From NCBI GenBank assembly GCA_903939515.1, contig CAJAHH010000059.1, positions 1 to 36,957 of the forward strand: 36,957 bases of DNA, written 5' to 3'. Within the stretch, counting starts at the first letter, position 1; each line of letters opens with the position of its first letter. This DNA comes from an uncultured Verrucomicrobiota bacterium (GTDB lineage: Bacteria > Verrucomicrobiota > Verrucomicrobiia > Limisphaerales > UBA9464). Shown here in pieces: positions 35,616 to 36,957 of the stretch. A program made the position numbers and the translations under genes. The notes below the pieces were generated by a model. It searched no databases, was not told the DNA's origin, and saw nothing but the letters and a program-made list of their open reading frames with translations.

Positions 35616-36155
35616 AGTATGTTTGGGGGAGAAATCCCAGACAGTTTGTCCTGTTGTAAATGGTTCAAAACCAAAAGTTCCCAACTCCTAATAGAGTGAA
35701 GGAATCATAGAGTTGACAGTTTATGGATTTACAAAGTGTGGAGTCCAACCTTGGGGGGTTGAAAATATGATGTGGTAACACACATTACCTGAAGTAAGTC
35801 CCGGCCCTTAGCGAAAGCTAAAAGAGATGGTTGGTGGGTAAAACCACCGGAGTTTTAGGAGGATAACTCTGTTAAAGACTGTCTTGAACAACATTGTTCC
35901 ACCCCACTTTATCCGACAGCAAACACTGGGAAATTCAAGAAATCCAGACTTGTTGAGGTTGAAGATCCTCGTAATGGGGAACCTTTAACCTCAACAATCC
36001 AAGAAAATTCAGATCAAGAAAACCAAACTCAAGAAGAAAAGAAGTGAAGAGTTAGGAAGTGAAGAACTGAAAGTAAATAGCTTGAAGCGCAACAACACAT
36101 TAACCGCAGCAAATCGATGTACAAACCCCAACCTTCAAGGAGGTTGGGGTTTTGG
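35616..36155 (+). ncRNA. Candidate large structured noncoding RNA (about 540 nt)
   Basis: The segment has its own promoter and terminator and no convincing ORF. Hairpins visible along it: GTTTGGG/CCCAGAC (35621-35642), TGGTT/AACCA (35661-35673), CAACTC/GAGTTG (35682-35715), CAACC/GGTTG (35746-35761), ATGTG/CACAT (35770-35785), TTAGC-GAAA-GCTAA with a GNRA loop (35808-35821), TTGGTGG/CCACCGG (35831-35850), GAGTT/AACTC with AGGAGG in the loop (35850-35869), GAACA/TGTTC (35886-35899), and a 10-bp stem TGTTGAGGTT/AACCTCAACA (35951-35996) with an inner TCCTC/GGGGA hairpin. A purine-rich tail (36001-36075) precedes the terminator. Size and mobile-element setting recall GOLLD and ROOL RNAs, but I cannot assign it to either. 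I see no copy in element 1. Confidence 0.6.
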
Positions 36156-36156
36156 T
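36124..36156 (+). terminator. Rho-independent terminator of the structured RNA
   Basis: AACCCCAACCT (36124-36134) pairs perfectly with AGGTTGGGGTT (36141-36151) around a 6-nt loop and is followed by TTGGTTT. This is the strongest terminator in the AT-rich region. Confidence 0.85.
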
Positions 36157-36192
36157 TTAGCGCTTATCAGGTTCTGAAGTGAAGAGGTGGTG

Positions 36193-36330
36193 ATGTGGTT
36201 AATACATGGTGGTTTCAACCTACACATATGCCGCTCCTTGCTACCGCAACAAGCCCCCCTCCCCCAGCAAACCACCACCACCATGTTCCATCCATGGCAA
36301 ATCAGGACGGTTACACCACCCCCAATATGA
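36193..36330 (+). CDS. Possible 45-aa protein with LHIC motif
   Basis: An ATG-started ORF (MWLIHGGFNLHICRSLLPQQ...) with a Shine-Dalgarno-like GAGGTGG a few bases before the start. GGFNLHICRS resembles the GELNLYICS and GDLTLYICS patches of element 1 (29306 and 28937). The second half is Pro/Gln/Thr-rich. The short length and low-complexity tail keep confidence low. It lies just after the RNA terminator. Confidence 0.3.
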   Translation: MWLIHGGFNLHICRSLLPQQAPLPQQTTTTMFHPWQIRTVTPPPI

Positions 36331-36378
36331 ACCAAAAAGCGTCTGTGAACCAGCTACAACGACGCTTAACGAACGCAA

Positions 36379-36633
36379 ATGGACGTTAAAGGGTGGTATA
36401 CCCCCCTCCCATACCCTGACGAGGTTACTTCTGAACATGGAGCATCCGCAGCGTCGGTACCCCACCAGAGTTGCACAACACACCCGGAGAAAAATCCATG
36501 GGGAGATCGTATATATTGGACACAGTTTCCTTGGTCAGACTGTTTTGAGAAGTTCAACAGATTTCACCCAACGGATTGGTTGAACCATCTTGAACCAGAA
36601 ACAAGTCACCTTTGGTATTATCCAGAACCATAA
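36379..36633 (+). pseudogene. Separated second half of the PSPDP-type gene
   Basis: An 84-codon frame (MDVKGWYTPLPYPDEVTSEHG ... TDWLNHLEPE ... YYPEP). It matches the frameshifted continuation of the element 1 gene: YTPLPYP with TTPLYP, TSEHGASAASVP with TSEHGGSLTSVP, and TDWLN with TDWIN, with mostly third-base differences (GGA/GGG, ACG/ACT, AAC/AAT). In element 1 this part directly follows the PSPDP head; here about 1 kb including the structured RNA lies between. It has no ribosome site, so it may be untranslated or part of a split gene. Confidence 0.45.
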
Positions 36634-36702
36634 AAACGAATGGTTTAGGTAATTTTACAACCAATTGTTATTTTAACATTATTTTAATAGTATAGTGTCG
36701 GT

Positions 36703-36888
36703 TTATAACAACATTTCACTGGACATTTCCGTAATCTCTGATACAGTTGATTTCAGAGTTAAGGAACGTTCGAAGAAACGTAAACCTTCCTCCTTCGAAA
36801 TCCAGTTGATACCGTTTATCGATTCTGGGTTCCGATACAATTTCAAAAAAACAAAGTAAAATAAACAACAGTATGGAGACAAAGACAT
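36703..36888 (-). CDS. Possible small protein, unknown
   Basis: A 61-residue frame from the ATG at 36888 (MSLSPYCCLFYFVFLKLYRNP ...), with an alternative TTG start at 36924. The second half (GINWISKEEGLRFFERSLTLKS) is hydrophilic and protein-like; no family is recognised. Upstream, TTTTATTAGGGTGG resembles the leader TTTTATTAGGTGG just before the replication-type gene of element 1, which hints at related control or a displaced gene start. Confidence 0.3.
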   Translation of the reverse strand: MSLSPYCCLFYFVFLKLYRNPESINGINWISKEEGLRFFERSLTLKSTVSEITEMSSEMLL

Positions 36889-36957
36889 ATAAGTTACATC
36901 ACGAAAACCATGAACTGAACTCAACCCACCCTAATAAAAGGATCACAAAATCCCCGG

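Larger units (their letters stand above)
32592..36957. mobile_element. Second integrated element, left part only
   Basis: Directly after the tRNA fragment comes a second integrase gene, so a separate element seems to be inserted at the same site in tandem. To about 34670 the DNA has host-like base composition (integrase and a small DNA-binding protein). From about 34690 it becomes AT-rich and contains relatives of the coding patches of element 1, plus a candidate structured RNA. The right boundary is not in the window; I found no third tRNA fragment. An alternative is that the GC-rich part is an old remnant and the AT-rich DNA a later insertion. Confidence 0.6.

Noticed and set aside
35791-35930. 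RNase P RNA: GAAGTAAGTCCCGGCCC, GGTGGGTAAAACCACC and GACAGCAAACACTGGG loosely recall conserved segments
   Set aside because: The matches are partial, the expected P4 pairing and later conserved blocks are not evident, and the host should have its own gene. A covariance search would settle it.
35986-36170. Lys/Glu-rich open frame through the RNA tail and terminator
   Set aside because: It has no start codon, is made of purine-rich low-complexity DNA and runs through a perfect terminator hairpin.
35400-36370. Group I or group II intron interrupting the PSPDP-type gene
   Set aside because: No P7/R-S type pairing downstream of the AGACT candidate and no domain V hairpin were found; there is no maturase or homing endonuclease, and the unit has its own promoter and terminator.
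26342-36957. A defence system or prophage in the integrated region
   Set aside because: No nuclease, helicase, restriction, toxin-antitoxin, capsid, terminase or tail genes could be recognised among the clear ORFs.

Overview
The window looks like a Verrucomicrobiota chromosome segment (GC-rich, about 60% by eye) carrying AT-rich integrated DNA at its right end. The lineage call rests on a 131-aa protein of the Verrucomicrobia/Planctomycetes-restricted Minf_1886 type, on very large secreted proteins built from Ig/cadherin-like, FG-GAP and Ca-binding repeats, and on two tyrosine recombinases of types I associate with this phylum. It is an inference from protein style, not a database match.

Bases 1-26266 are ordinary chromosome: a C-terminal fragment resembling a transposase, leuS with two tightly coupled small genes, a SulP anion transporter overlapping a beta-carbonic anhydrase (a likely bicarbonate uptake/interconversion operon), an adenosine-deaminase-family enzyme, a 1725-aa subtilisin-like secreted protease, an FG-GAP lipoprotein, PTS enzyme I (ptsI), a small membrane protein, fabD and purK diverging from a 21-copy 20-bp tandem repeat, and a 2109-aa secreted repeat protein ending at a strong terminator.

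At 26267 a tRNA-Thr(CGU) gene marks an integration hotspot. Its last 46 nt are repeated, imperfectly, at 32546-32591. The interval between the two copies (element 1) holds a tyrosine integrase next to the tRNA, a convergent serine recombinase, a replication-type protein with polymerase-like palm motifs, a LamG/Ig secreted cargo protein, and short GCCGACA repeats near both ends. Immediately beyond the second tRNA fragment lies another, unrelated tyrosine recombinase (element 2), so two elements appear to sit in tandem at the same tRNA; the far end of element 2 is outside the window.

The AT-rich parts of both elements (28.3-29.4 kb and 34.7-36.9 kb) share a poorly conserved module. It starts with a short protein gene with the signature PSPDP(L/M)VEEVIQ and continues in patches whose DNA differs mainly at third codon positions. 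In element 2 this module is split by about 1 kb that contains its own promoter, a roughly 540-nt stretch dense in hairpins and a strong rho-independent terminator. This is a candidate large structured noncoding RNA and the best candidate for something undescribed in the window.
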